A program made the position numbers and the translations under genes. Shown here one piece after another: positions 40,416-48,736 of a stretch of 64,000 bases of DNA (the stretch's first letter is position 1; the number at the start of each line of letters is the position of its first letter). Under the pieces are notes generated by a model. It worked only from the letters and a program-made list of their open reading frames with translations. It made no database searches and was not told the DNA's origin. This DNA is from Pannonibacter carbonis (GTDB taxonomy: Bacteria > Pseudomonadota > Alphaproteobacteria > Rhizobiales > Stappiaceae), in assembly GCF_003012935.1 (NCBI RefSeq), contig NZ_PUDR01000006.1:186001-250000 (forward strand), given 5' to 3'.

Positions 40416-41114
40416 ATGGCAAAGCGCAAGAACAAGAACGGCGACCTGCCCGAGATCACGCCGCAGCTGGTGCTCCGCGCCTATGCCTGCGGCATCTTCC
40501 CGATGGCAGAGTCTGCCGAGGATCCGGACCTGTTCTGGGTCGAACCCGAGCGGCGGGGTCTCCTGCCGCTCGAGACGTTTCATGTGCCCCGGCGTCTCGC
40601 CCGCACCGTCCGCGCCGATCTGTTCGAGATCCGCATCGACAGCACGTTCCAGGGCGTCATTGACGGCTGCGCCACGCCGGCGCCGGGCCGGCGCAAGACC
40701 TGGATCAATAGCGAAATCCGCCGCCTCTACGGCGACCTCTTCGACCTTGGCCATTGCCACACGGTGGAAGCCTGGCGCGAGGGCAAACTGGTCGGCGGGC
40801 TCTATGGCATCAGCCTGGGCGGCGCATTCTTCGGGGAAAGCATGTTTTCCTTCGAGCGCGATGCCTCGAAGGTTGCGCTCGTGCACCTTGCCGCCCGGCT
40901 CATGGCCGGTGGTTATCGTTTGCTCGACACGCAGTTTGTCACCGAGCACCTCGCCCGCTTTGGTGCGGTCGAGGTCGACAAGCAGGACTACGAGATCCTG
41001 CTGCAGGCCGCGCTGCCGCATGAAGGCAACTACACCGCCCTCCCTGCCGCTGCGACAGGCGCGATGGTCATGGATATCCTGGACCGTTGCTCAGAGGCTC
41101 CAGTCACGGCCTGA
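40416..41114 (+). CDS. aat: Leucyl/phenylalanyl-tRNA-protein transferase
   Basis: A 232-residue N-end-rule enzyme that adds Leu or Phe to proteins with N-terminal Arg or Lys, marking them for ClpAPS. Diagnostic blocks are [32 protein letters not shown], and [13 protein letters not shown]. These are followed by [20 protein letters not shown] 40416 follows GGAAACGG. It is last in the aroQ-accB-accC-aat run. The next 243 bp hold no gene but contain palindromic repeat D; I see no clear terminator. Confidence 0.96.
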   Translation: MAKRKNKNGDLPEITPQLVLRAYACGIFPMAESAEDPDLFWVEPERRGLLPLETFHVPRRLARTVRADLFEIRIDSTFQGVIDGCATPAPGRRKTWINSEIRRLYGDLFDLGHCHTVEAWREGKLVGGLYGISLGGAFFGESMFSFERDASKVALVHLAARLMAGGYRLLDTQFVTEHLARFGAVEVDKQDYEILLQAALPHEGNYTALPAAATGAMVMDILDRCSEAPVTA

Positions 41115-41173
41115 TCGAGGCGTCAATCAGGATAGGGTGAGAGGCGAAAGCCGGCGGTCCTGATCGCATAGCT

Positions 41174-41324
41174 CGCCCTCTCCGACTCATCCCGGACGCA
41201 GCACAGCGAAGATCCGGGACCGGAAAGCCTAAGCCTCGCCGGTATTTGCTCATGGAACTATCGATACCGCTGCTCACCGGTCCCGGCTCGGCGCTTCGCT
41301 TGGCCGGGATGACGACAGAGGGCG
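41174..41324. repeat. Intergenic palindromic repeat, copy D
   Basis: 151 bp bounded by CGCCCTCT (41174-41181) and its inverse AGAGGGCG (41317-41324). The core arms are TCATCCCGGACGCAGC...GATCCGGGACCGGA and CCGGTCCCGGCTCGGC...GCTTGGCCGGGATGA. The centre is about 50 bp. It lies between convergent aat and the DUF2155 gene, and no duplicated hairpin flanks this copy. Confidence 0.85.
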
Positions 41325-41357
41325 TGTCAGAGATTTGATGAGCGCAGGCCGCCCTGC

Positions 41358-41909
41358 TCAGAACAGCGGCGGCTTGGGCCGGGGCACGGGCACCGCAACA
41401 GCATCCAGCGGCGCGGCTGCTGCATCGGGGGCAACCGGGGCTCCAGCGCCCAGCGTATCAGCGCTCTCCTCCACCACCTGAACCGGCGGGCCGGAGTAAC
41501 CTTCGGGCGGAGCGACCGTCGAGGTCTGGCTGCAGTCTGTCAGCCAGACGTCATAGACCGGGTGTTCAACCGCATGCAGGCCCGGGCTGGCCGCGAACAT
41601 CCAGCCAGAAAAGATTCGCCGGACCTCGTTGTTCAGCGTGATCTCATCGACCTGGACAAAGGATGTCGTCTGCGGGTTTTCCGTCTGCGGCCGGGTGTTG
41701 CAGACGCGCGGGGTGACCTGCAGCGCACCGAACTGCACCGTCTCTCCGATATAGACATCGAAGCTGGTGATCCGTCCGGTGATCTTGTCAAGACCGGCGA
41801 ACACTGCAACCGGGTTCTCGATCTTGTCGGCAAGGGCCGGCGACAGACACGGGCCCGCCAGAACGGCAAGGCCCAACCCGATCTGCATCATCCTGATAGA
41901 AAGCCGCAT
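41358..41909 (-). CDS. DUF2155 family secreted protein
   Basis: A 183-residue protein with an N-terminal signal peptide (MMQIGLGLAVLAGPCLSPALA, cut near Ala27). It has the DUF2155 core (VFAGLDKITGRITSFDVYIGETVQFGALQV ... IFSGWMFAASPGLHAVEHPVYDVWLTDC), with cysteines that may pair. It ends in a Pro/Ala-rich tail. The function is unknown; the family is almost confined to alphaproteobacteria. ATG 41909 is preceded by GAAGGA at 4-5 bp, which excludes the longer frame. It is downstream of valS on the same strand. Confidence 0.88.
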   Translation of the reverse strand: MRLSIRMMQIGLGLAVLAGPCLSPALADKIENPVAVFAGLDKITGRITSFDVYIGETVQFGALQVTPRVCNTRPQTENPQTTSFVQVDEITLNNEVRRIFSGWMFAASPGLHAVEHPVYDVWLTDCSQTSTVAPPEGYSGPPVQVVEESADTLGAGAPVAPDAAAAPLDAVAVPVPRPKPPLF

Positions 41910-42028
41910 GACATCCTTCGGCAATGAAATTGCTGCACGAAACCAACAGGGCAATTAACACCCGATTGCGGCCCCGAAAAGGCCAGCAAAGCAGTCGGAG
42001 CCCCGCAGAGTGCGAGGCCCCGGTTTTG

Positions 42029-44860
42029 TCAGCCAATCTGCGCCAGACGGCTCAGGGCCAGTTCTGTCTGGACCTTGCGGGCAGTGAGTTCGACGAGTTT
42101 CTCGCGTTCTCCCTCGACCACTTCTTCTTTCGCCTTTTCGATGAAGGCCGGGTTCGACAGCTTCTTCTCGATGCGACCGATCTCGTCGGTGACCTTGGCC
42201 AGTTCCTTGTTCAGGCGCGCCTGCTCCGCGGCCAGGTCAATGACGCCTGCCAGCGGCAGGCAGATCGTTGCCTCGCCATATATGATCTGCGCTGCGCCCT
42301 TCGGCAATTCATCTGCCTGGGTCAGGCTGTTTGCCCGGGCAAGCCGCTGGATGGCGCCGTCATGGGTCGCCAGGCGGCCTTGGCTAACAGCATCGGCGCC
42401 GACGACAACGATCGGAACCTGCGCACCTGCCGGTACATTCATCTCGGAGCGGACCGACCGGATCTCGCTGATCAGGCCGACCAGCCAGTTGATCTCGTCT
42501 GCAGCAACCGTGTCGGCCAGAGCCGGAGCCGGCCAACGGGTCAACATCAGGATCTGCTCGGGCTTGCCCGTCTCCTCGCCAAGACGCTCCCACAGCTCTT
42601 CGGTCAGGAAGGGCATGAAGGGGTGCAGGATCTTGAGGATCTCGTCCAGCGTCCAGGCAGCCGTGGCCCGCGTTTCCACTTTTGCCGCTTCATCATCGCC
42701 GTTGAACACAGGCTTGGCCAGTTCCAGGAACCAGTCACAATAAGTGTTCCAGACGAAACGGTAGACCGTGTTGGCTGCGTCGTTGAAGCGGTAGCCTTCG
42801 AGTGCTGCCGTGACCTCTTCAGCACAGCGGCCGACCTCTGTCGCGATCCAGCGGTTGAGTGTGTGGCTGGTACGGGCGGGATCAAAGCCGGCGACGCGCT
42901 TGCAGCCGTTCATCTCGGCGAAGCGGGCCGCGTTCCAGAGCTTGGTGGCGAAGTTGCGATAGCCGCCGACCCGGCTCGTCGCCAGCTTGATGTCGCGCCC
43001 CTGCGCCGCCATGGCAGCCAGCGTGAAGCGCAGCGCATCGGCACCGAATTCGTCGATCAGCTGCAGCGGATCGATGACGTTGCCCTTCGACTTCGACATC
43101 TTCTGCCCCTTCTCGTCACGGACGAGGGCATGGATGTAGACGGTCTCGAACGGCTCGGTCTTCATGAAATGCAGCGACATCATCATCATGCGGGCGACCC
43201 AGAAGAAGATGATGTCGAAGCCGGTGATGAGGACCGACGTCGGGAAGTAGCGGGCGAGCTCCGGTGTCTTGTCCGGCCAGCCGAGCGTGGAGAAGGGCCA
43301 CAGAGCGGAGGAGAACCAAGTGTCGAGCACGTCCTCGTCGCGGTGCATGAGGACCTTGTCTCCTGCCCCGGCTTCCCAGGAGGCAATGGCCGCTTCGGTG
43401 TCTGTCACCTCGACCGGCTTGCCGTAGAAAGCGCTGGCGGCGGCAAGTGCCTCGGCTTCCGACATCTCGACGAAGACCTTGCCGTCCGGCCCATACCAGG
43501 CCGGAATCTGATGTCCCCACCACAGCTGGCGCGAGACGCACCAGGGCTGGATGTTCTCCATCCACTCGTAATAGGTCTTGTCCCAGTTCGAGGGAACGAA
43601 CTTTGTGCGGCCTTCGCGGACGGAGGCAATCGCCGGCTTGGCGAGCGTTGCTGCATCGACATACCACTGGTCGGTCAGCATCGGCTCGATCGGCACGCCG
43701 CCGCGGTCTCCATGCGGCACCATGTGCGGGTGATCGTCGATCTTGTCGAGGAGGCCCAGCTCTTCCATGCGGGCAACCAGCGCCTTGCGGACGACGAAGC
43801 GGTCCTGGCCGTGGAAGGCCGCAATCGTCTCGTCAAGCATGGCCGAGGTGGCAACGCCTTCGAGGAACTCTGGATTGTCCTTGAGGACGACCGAGGCCTC
43901 GCGGTCGAGGATCGAGATCATCGCCAGATTGTGACGCTTGCCGACTTCGAAGTCGTTGAAGTCATGCGCCGGGGTGATCTTCACCGCGCCGGAGCCAGCG
44001 GTCGGGTCGGCGTAGTCGTCGCCGACGATCGGGATGCGCCGGCCGACGAGCGGCAGGATGACATGCTTGCCGATCAGGTCCTTGTAGCGCGGATCTTCCG
44101 GGTTCACGGCAACAGCCGTGTCACCCAGCATGGTTTCCGGACGCGTGGTGGCGACGACGATATAGTCACGGGTCTCGAACTCGGTCGGATTGCCCTCGTC
44201 GTCGAAGGCAATCGGCGCCTGATAGGTCGCCCCGCCCTCCAGTGGATAGCGGAAGTGCCAGAGGTTGCCCTTGACGTCCTGCTGCACGACTTCCAGGTCC
44301 GAAATCGCGGTCAGCAGCTTCGGGTCCCAGTTGACGAGCCGCTTGTCCTTGTAGATCAGATTGTCCTTGTAGAGCGAGACGAACACTTCCAGGACGGCGG
44401 CGGAGAGGCCCTCGTCCATGGTGAAGCGCTCGCGGCTCCAGTCACAGGAAGCGCCAAGGCGCTTCAGCTGATTGAAAATCATGCCGCCAGATTCGGCCTT
44501 CCAGTCCCAGATGCGCTGGACAAAGGCATCGCGGCCCATGTCGCGGCGGCCCGGCTCCTGTCGTTCCATCAACTGGCGCTCGACGACCATCTGCGTGGCG
44601 ATGCCGGCATGGTCCATGCCTGGCTGCCACAGCACATCCTTGCCGCGCATGCGTTCAAACCGGACCAGAATGTCCTGCAGCGTGTTGTTGAGCGCATGGC
44701 CCATGTGCAGGGAACCGGTGACATTCGGTGGCGGGATCACGATGGTGTAGGACGGTGCACCCGCATCGGCGCCGGCACCGGCGCGCGAGGCTCCTGCCTG
44801 TTCCCACATGTCGGTGATACGCGGCTCGACGCTTGCCGCGTCATAGGTCTTGTCCAGCAT
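42029..44860 (-). CDS. valS: Valyl-tRNA synthetase
   Basis: A 943-residue class I synthetase with editing domain. The HIGH motif appears as HMGH in PPPNVTGSLHMGHAL. The connective-peptide editing domain covers about residues 190-390. KMSKS is exact (GQKMSKSKGN, about residue 570). The anticodon-binding domain and a C-terminal coiled coil (about 880-943, LAAEQARLNKELAKVTDEIG...) follow. I start at ATG 44860 (MLDKTYDAASVEPR), the conserved N-terminus; the frame is open 21 codons further upstream with no supporting signal. Confidence 0.97.
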   Translation of the reverse strand: MLDKTYDAASVEPRITDMWEQAGASRAGAGADAGAPSYTIVIPPPNVTGSLHMGHALNNTLQDILVRFERMRGKDVLWQPGMDHAGIATQMVVERQLMERQEPGRRDMGRDAFVQRIWDWKAESGGMIFNQLKRLGASCDWSRERFTMDEGLSAAVLEVFVSLYKDNLIYKDKRLVNWDPKLLTAISDLEVVQQDVKGNLWHFRYPLEGGATYQAPIAFDDEGNPTEFETRDYIVVATTRPETMLGDTAVAVNPEDPRYKDLIGKHVILPLVGRRIPIVGDDYADPTAGSGAVKITPAHDFNDFEVGKRHNLAMISILDREASVVLKDNPEFLEGVATSAMLDETIAAFHGQDRFVVRKALVARMEELGLLDKIDDHPHMVPHGDRGGVPIEPMLTDQWYVDAATLAKPAIASVREGRTKFVPSNWDKTYYEWMENIQPWCVSRQLWWGHQIPAWYGPDGKVFVEMSEAEALAAASAFYGKPVEVTDTEAAIASWEAGAGDKVLMHRDEDVLDTWFSSALWPFSTLGWPDKTPELARYFPTSVLITGFDIIFFWVARMMMMSLHFMKTEPFETVYIHALVRDEKGQKMSKSKGNVIDPLQLIDEFGADALRFTLAAMAAQGRDIKLATSRVGGYRNFATKLWNAARFAEMNGCKRVAGFDPARTSHTLNRWIATEVGRCAEEVTAALEGYRFNDAANTVYRFVWNTYCDWFLELAKPVFNGDDEAAKVETRATAAWTLDEILKILHPFMPFLTEELWERLGEETGKPEQILMLTRWPAPALADTVAADEINWLVGLISEIRSVRSEMNVPAGAQVPIVVVGADAVSQGRLATHDGAIQRLARANSLTQADELPKGAAQIIYGEATICLPLAGVIDLAAEQARLNKELAKVTDEIGRIEKKLSNPAFIEKAKEEVVEGEREKLVELTARKVQTELALSRLAQIG

Positions 44861-44966
44861 GAAACTACTCGAAGCTCGAGGATATGTGATCCCGTGTAAA
44901 TCGGATGGCCGAAGCCGAGTCAACCGGCCACAGCGGGATAGACGGGACGGAAAGCCATAAACGCCA

Positions 44967-44987
44967 ACGCCGCCCGGCGGGCGGCGT
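44967..44987 (-). terminator. Hairpin after popZ
   Basis: A perfect 9-bp stem ACGCCGCCC/GGGCGGCGT with a 3-nt loop. Reading leftward, only a short T-stretch follows. It lies 31 bp after the DUF2497 gene stop. Confidence 0.55.
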
Positions 44988-45018
44988 CTCCAGATCGGTC
45001 GGCTCCGTCCGCGAACTG

Positions 45019-45738
45019 TCAGCGGCGGCGCGATACGCGCTCGATTTCCTGACGAACCAGCCGCTCGACCATCACCGGCAGGTTCTGGTCGAGCCAGTTC
45101 TTCAGCATCGGCCGCAGCATGTCGGTGACGAGATCCTCGAGGGTGCGTGCATTCGCTGACAGGATCGTCGTGGACAGGTTTTCGAAGGCGGCATGGACGG
45201 CGGCGCCAGCGTCGCCCGACACCAGAGGTTCCCCCTCGTCCACATCATCCAGTTGGCTCATGTCTACGGGCTTAGATGCCATCATGGCCGGCTTTGGCGC
45301 CGGCTTGGGCATCGGCATCTCGAAGGCGGCGTCCTCGTCTTCCTCGATGAAGGCAATGTCACCGCTGTCCCCGTCGACGCTTTCGGCAAGACCCTCGACC
45401 ATGTCGAAGTCATCCGCCTCCTCGTCCTCCACGGCCAGTTCTTCGGTCAGCTCAAGGACGTCCTCAGAGCTTTCCTCGGCAAAACCGATGTCGTCATCCA
45501 TCGAGACGTCATCGTCCGAACTGTCCATGTCGAACAGCTTGTCCAGGTCGTCCTGGGACATAGCGACGTCTTCCTCGGCCTCGGCGGCTTCGAAGGCATC
45601 GTCTATATCCAGCTCCTCCTCGACGAGCGCAGGCGCCGCATTTTTGGCAGCCGGAACTTCCTCGTCGGAAATGATCCGGCGGATCGACGCCAGAATTTCT
45701 TCCATCGAGGGTTCTTGGGCCTGACTCGCCTTCGACAT
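45019..45738 (-). CDS. popZ: PopZ-like polar organizing protein (DUF2497)
   Basis: A 239-residue protein with the three-part PopZ layout. There is a short N-terminal helix (EPSMEEILASIRRIISDEE). A long acidic, proline-containing disordered middle follows (about residues 30-165, over a third Asp/Glu). The C-terminal helical oligomerisation region is conserved (about 175-239, FENLSTTILSANARTLEDLVTDMLRPMLKNWLD...). In Caulobacter and rhizobia, PopZ forms a polar hub that anchors centromeres. ATG 45738 has GGGGGA 5 bp upstream. It lies directly upstream of valS, its usual neighbour. Confidence 0.88.
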   Translation of the reverse strand: MSKASQAQEPSMEEILASIRRIISDEEVPAAKNAAPALVEEELDIDDAFEAAEAEEDVAMSQDDLDKLFDMDSSDDDVSMDDDIGFAEESSEDVLELTEELAVEDEEADDFDMVEGLAESVDGDSGDIAFIEEDEDAAFEMPMPKPAPKPAMMASKPVDMSQLDDVDEGEPLVSGDAGAAVHAAFENLSTTILSANARTLEDLVTDMLRPMLKNWLDQNLPVMVERLVRQEIERVSRRR

Positions 45739-45991
45739 GAGTTCCCCCAGCACTTCAATCAGATACGCACCGTCGCAAGGACCAATCGTTACGATTCGGT
45801 TAAATCAATTATGAGGCGTCAAGTCCCCGCCGCATAGGACGCGCTGGGTCCCAATTCAGCCTTTTCCCCTTCAAAAGCCACAGCAGCATCAATGAGTGGT
45901 CACCGATGTCGGTCCTGTTTGAAGGAAACGAGCAAGCAACATGACACCGGACCCGATAAAACGCCAGGAACCAGCCGAAACTCAATGCAGA
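45739..45991. other. Gene-free stretch between tolC and popZ
   Basis: Together with the tolC terminator this gap is 307 bp. It should hold the leftward popZ promoter. I see no clear promoter hexamers, RNA gene or coding frame. Confidence 0.4.
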
Positions 45992-46016
45992 AAGGCCAGG
46001 CGCTTTGCCTGGCCTT
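45992..46016 (-). terminator. Terminator of tolC
   Basis: A perfect 10-bp stem AAGGCCAGGC (45992-46001) with GCCTGGCCTT (46007-46016), 5-nt loop. Reading leftward, a short T-run follows. It is 29 bp after the tolC stop. Confidence 0.7.
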
Positions 46017-46045
46017 GGTGATTCGTCTTGAAACTTGACCAGCCC

Positions 46046-47407
46046 TCAGCGGCCGTCCGGCGTGCGCATGCCGAACCACTTGTCACGCACCTTGTCGTAG
46101 TGCTCCTTCGGGTCGTAACGGGCGACCTTGAGGCCGAGATATTCGGCATCCAGCTTACCGGTTGCCGAGATCAGCTGGAACGCGGCGACAATGCGGTTGC
46201 GCTGCGCGGTCACAAGGTTGACCCGCTGGTCGACCAGTTCCCGCTGGGCGTCCAAGACATCCAGCGTGGTGCGCTGACCGACACGCTGCTCCTCGATGAC
46301 GCCTTCCAGCGCGAGTTGCTGCGCCTCGACTGCGGCCTGCGCGGCGCTGATCGATGCTTCGGCTGCCTGATACTGGCCCCAGGCGGAGATCACATTGGCG
46401 CGGATCCGGTCACGGACCACATCCAGCTGGATCTGAGTACGCCCCAGTTCCTCTTTCGCCTGACGCACGCGCGAGGAGGTGGTGCCACCCTGATAGATCG
46501 GCACCGAAACACGACCGAATACGGATGCAGAGTTCGAAACAGCCACATTCGACGACGGGTTCCATGACCGTTCGACCGATCCTTCAAGCGAGACGGTCGG
46601 CAGGGCTTCGCCTTCGATGGTCTTCACGGCAAACTGCGCCGCATCGACCAAGTGTTGTGCCTGGCGGATCAGCGGCTGGCTTTCCTCGCTGTTCCGCATG
46701 GCAACTTCGAGCGACTTAGGCACCAACTTGCCGACCGGCGTGCTTGCCGACAGGTTGCGCGCCTCAATGCCGACGATCTGGCGGTAGATCGCCCGGCTCG
46801 AATTGAGGTTAGCAATGGCGCTGTTCAGTCGGGCCTGGGCTTCTGCTCGACGGGCTTCTGCCTGCGACACATCGGTCCTGGTCCCCTCTCCGACCTCGAA
46901 GCGATCCCGGGCGGCCCGCACCTGCTCTGCGAGGAACTCGACATCCGAGCGCTGCAGCGAGACCAGGGCGGTGTCGCGAATGACGTTGACATAGATCTCG
47001 GCGGCTGACAGCAGGATGTCCTGCTCGGTGGCGCTGAGGCTTTCCCGTTGCGAACGGACAATCGCTTCGGCCTGACGGGTCGAATTGACCGTCCGGAAGC
47101 CACGGAAGAGCGCCTGCTGCACGGTCAGGGAGATCGAGGCGTTGTTGCGGTAGTTGCTGAAGCCAGACCCGCTTGACCGGATGCTGCCGACGCCGGCATT
47201 GGCGGTGATCGTCGGACGCCAGCCGGCAAGAGCCTGCGGGACGCGTTCATCGACACCGCGCAATTCGGCGCGCGCCGCGTTCAGCGTCGGGTTGTTGGCA
47301 TAGGCCAGAGCCAGCGCCTCGGCGATGGTTTCTGCCCGGCTGCCGGAGACCGAGGCCATCGCGGCAAGGCCTACGACTGCGGCAGTCAGAGATACGCGAA
47401 AATACAC
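46046..47407 (-). CDS. tolC: TolC-family outer-membrane channel protein
   Basis: A 453-residue trimeric outer-membrane duct for type I secretion and drug efflux. The signal peptide is MYFRVSLTAAVVGLAAMASVSGSRA. Two internally repeated halves of long helices and strands follow (ETIAEALALAYANNPTLNAARAELR; FGRVSVPIYQGGTTSSRVRQAKEELGRTQ). YQGG begins the second barrel strand. It lies downstream of pcm on the same strand with 261 bp between; tolC next to pcm is the usual rhizobial arrangement. There is no adjacent membrane-fusion or ABC gene. Confidence 0.95.
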   Translation of the reverse strand: MYFRVSLTAAVVGLAAMASVSGSRAETIAEALALAYANNPTLNAARAELRGVDERVPQALAGWRPTITANAGVGSIRSSGSGFSNYRNNASISLTVQQALFRGFRTVNSTRQAEAIVRSQRESLSATEQDILLSAAEIYVNVIRDTALVSLQRSDVEFLAEQVRAARDRFEVGEGTRTDVSQAEARRAEAQARLNSAIANLNSSRAIYRQIVGIEARNLSASTPVGKLVPKSLEVAMRNSEESQPLIRQAQHLVDAAQFAVKTIEGEALPTVSLEGSVERSWNPSSNVAVSNSASVFGRVSVPIYQGGTTSSRVRQAKEELGRTQIQLDVVRDRIRANVISAWGQYQAAEASISAAQAAVEAQQLALEGVIEEQRVGQRTTLDVLDAQRELVDQRVNLVTAQRNRIVAAFQLISATGKLDAEYLGLKVARYDPKEHYDKVRDKWFGMRTPDGR

Positions 47408-47668
47408 TGAAGTCAGCCCCTTATGTCACGGACCCCCACCCGTGCCGAAAGATGGTGGCAGTATAGCCACCGGAAACACCCTGCCTACCCAGAACGATCC
47501 GGACGGATCGTTATTCCGGCACCGTGCGGCACGGGAGCAACATGTTGCGAAACGGTTAACAAGTCAAAGACGAAAACCGGCTGGCTTGCACTCCGGTGCC
47601 GGAGTTCAAGGCTGCCGCCGACCCGCAGGCCCGGAAGGGTGCAGGTCACGGGTCTGAGTGGATCCAGT

Positions 47669-48331
47669 TCAGAAGACGAACTGATGCGCCTTTTCAAAAC
47701 CCGGCAACAGATGCGCATTGGCATTGAAGCCGAAGCGGGCACCGATTGTCTCGCCGGAATCCTGATAGAGGCGCGCGACGCCTGCGCGGCCAAGGCCTTC
47801 GATCGCCACGAGACGGCCACCCGACTTCAGCTGACCAACCAGCGCCTCAGGAAGCACCTCGACGGTGCCATCCAGGACGATCACGTCATAGGGCCCTTCC
47901 GAGGCGCAGCCGGCGGTGAGCTTGCCCTCGACCACAGCGGCATTCTCGATGCCCAGTTCGACAAGGGTTGCCGATGCGCGTGCTGCCAGTTCTGCGTCTT
48001 CCTCGACCATGACGACTGCACCGGCCAGGCTTGCCAGCACGGCCGCGCTGTAGCCCGTGGAGCCACCGACCACCAGAACCACATCCGTCGGCTTGACGAG
48101 TGCCAGCTGGACCAGCTTGCCGAACACATGCGGCTTCATCAGATAGCGGTCCGGCCCGAGGTCGGAAACCAGGATGTCCTCGTCGATATAGGCGACGGGG
48201 CGCTTGGAGGCAGCCACGAACAGCTCGCGCGGGATACGCTCCATCGCATCGAGGATCCGAAGGTCGGTCACATCATTGGTCCGAAGCTGGTTGTCGACCA
48301 TTTTCGTGCGGGACTTTGCATAATCAGCCAT
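47669..48331 (-). CDS. Protein-L-isoaspartate O-methyltransferase family protein
   Basis: A 220-residue SAM-dependent methyltransferase of the PCMT family. It has N-terminal MVDNQLRTNDVTDLRILDAMERIPRELFV, as in the repair enzyme Pcm. Its SAM motif I, however, reads VVGGSTGYSAAVLASL rather than the usual E-I-GTGSGY-Q-A. The Ser/Thr loop before it (GPDRYLMKPHVFGKL) is also changed from the canonical GQTIS.P. It may thus be a divergent paralogue with altered activity. ATG 48331 (MADYAKS) has GAGG 6 bp upstream, so the longer frame is rejected. It lies upstream of tolC. Confidence 0.88.
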   Translation of the reverse strand: MADYAKSRTKMVDNQLRTNDVTDLRILDAMERIPRELFVAASKRPVAYIDEDILVSDLGPDRYLMKPHVFGKLVQLALVKPTDVVLVVGGSTGYSAAVLASLAGAVVMVEEDAELAARASATLVELGIENAAVVEGKLTAGCASEGPYDVIVLDGTVEVLPEALVGQLKSGGRLVAIEGLGRAGVARLYQDSGETIGARFGFNANAHLLPGFEKAHQFVF

Positions 48332-48584
48332 GGCGAGCCTCATGCCTTGCGCGGCCGCGCGGTGCGACCGTCCTCTTTCACCCGTTCCCTTAACGAGGCT
48401 GACCCGTGCTGACAAGGCCCACATGCGCTGCAACGCGGCCTCGTCCCCGCGTCATCGCGCCCCGCATGTAGTTCTGGCGGGATAGAGCGCCGGGTTTTCG
48501 GACGTTTCTGGGGGCCAGCAGGCCTTGTTGCTCCCCTGTCACGAAGCATTTGTGCAAATTCGGTGACAGGGGCTGCGGCGGCTC

Positions 48585-48612
48585 TTGACAGGACGAAGCA
48601 ACTCATTGAAAA
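48585..48612 (+). promoter_or_regulatory. Probable promoter of tRNA-Cys
   Basis: TTGACA (48585-48590) is an exact -35, with TGAAAA (48607-48612) 16 bp downstream and 10 bp before the tRNA 5' end. The -10 is weak. The rest of the 291-bp gap upstream holds no gene. Confidence 0.45.
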
Positions 48613-48622
48613 GGCACGCATC

Positions 48623-48696
48623 GGCCTCGTGGCGGAGTGGTGACGCAGCGGATTGCAAATCCGTGAACCCCGGTTCGATTCCGGGCGAGGCCTCCA
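48623..48696 (+). tRNA. tRNA-Cys(GCA)
   Basis: A 74-nt cloverleaf on plus. It has acceptor GGCCTCG/CGAGGCC, encoded CCA, anticodon GCA in the loop between GGATT and AATCC, and T-arm CGGTTCGATTCCG. It is followed after 8 bp by a strong terminator. Confidence 0.97.
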
Positions 48697-48704
48697 AGAT
48701 CTTG

Positions 48705-48731
48705 AAAAGGCACCGGTTTCCGGTGCCTTTT
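48705..48731. terminator. Bidirectional terminator after tRNA-Cys and the GGDEF/EAL gene
   Basis: A perfect 12-bp stem AAAAGGCACCGG (48705-48716) with CCGGTGCCTTTT (48720-48731), loop TTT. It serves tRNA-Cys rightward and the GGDEF/EAL gene leftward (stop at 48737). Confidence 0.88.
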
Positions 48732-48736
48732 CTGAT

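Noticed and set aside
41924-44899. 991-residue plus-strand open frame opposite valS
   Set aside because: Antisense shadow of an intact synthetase; no motif, no ribosome-binding site, shadow-type composition.
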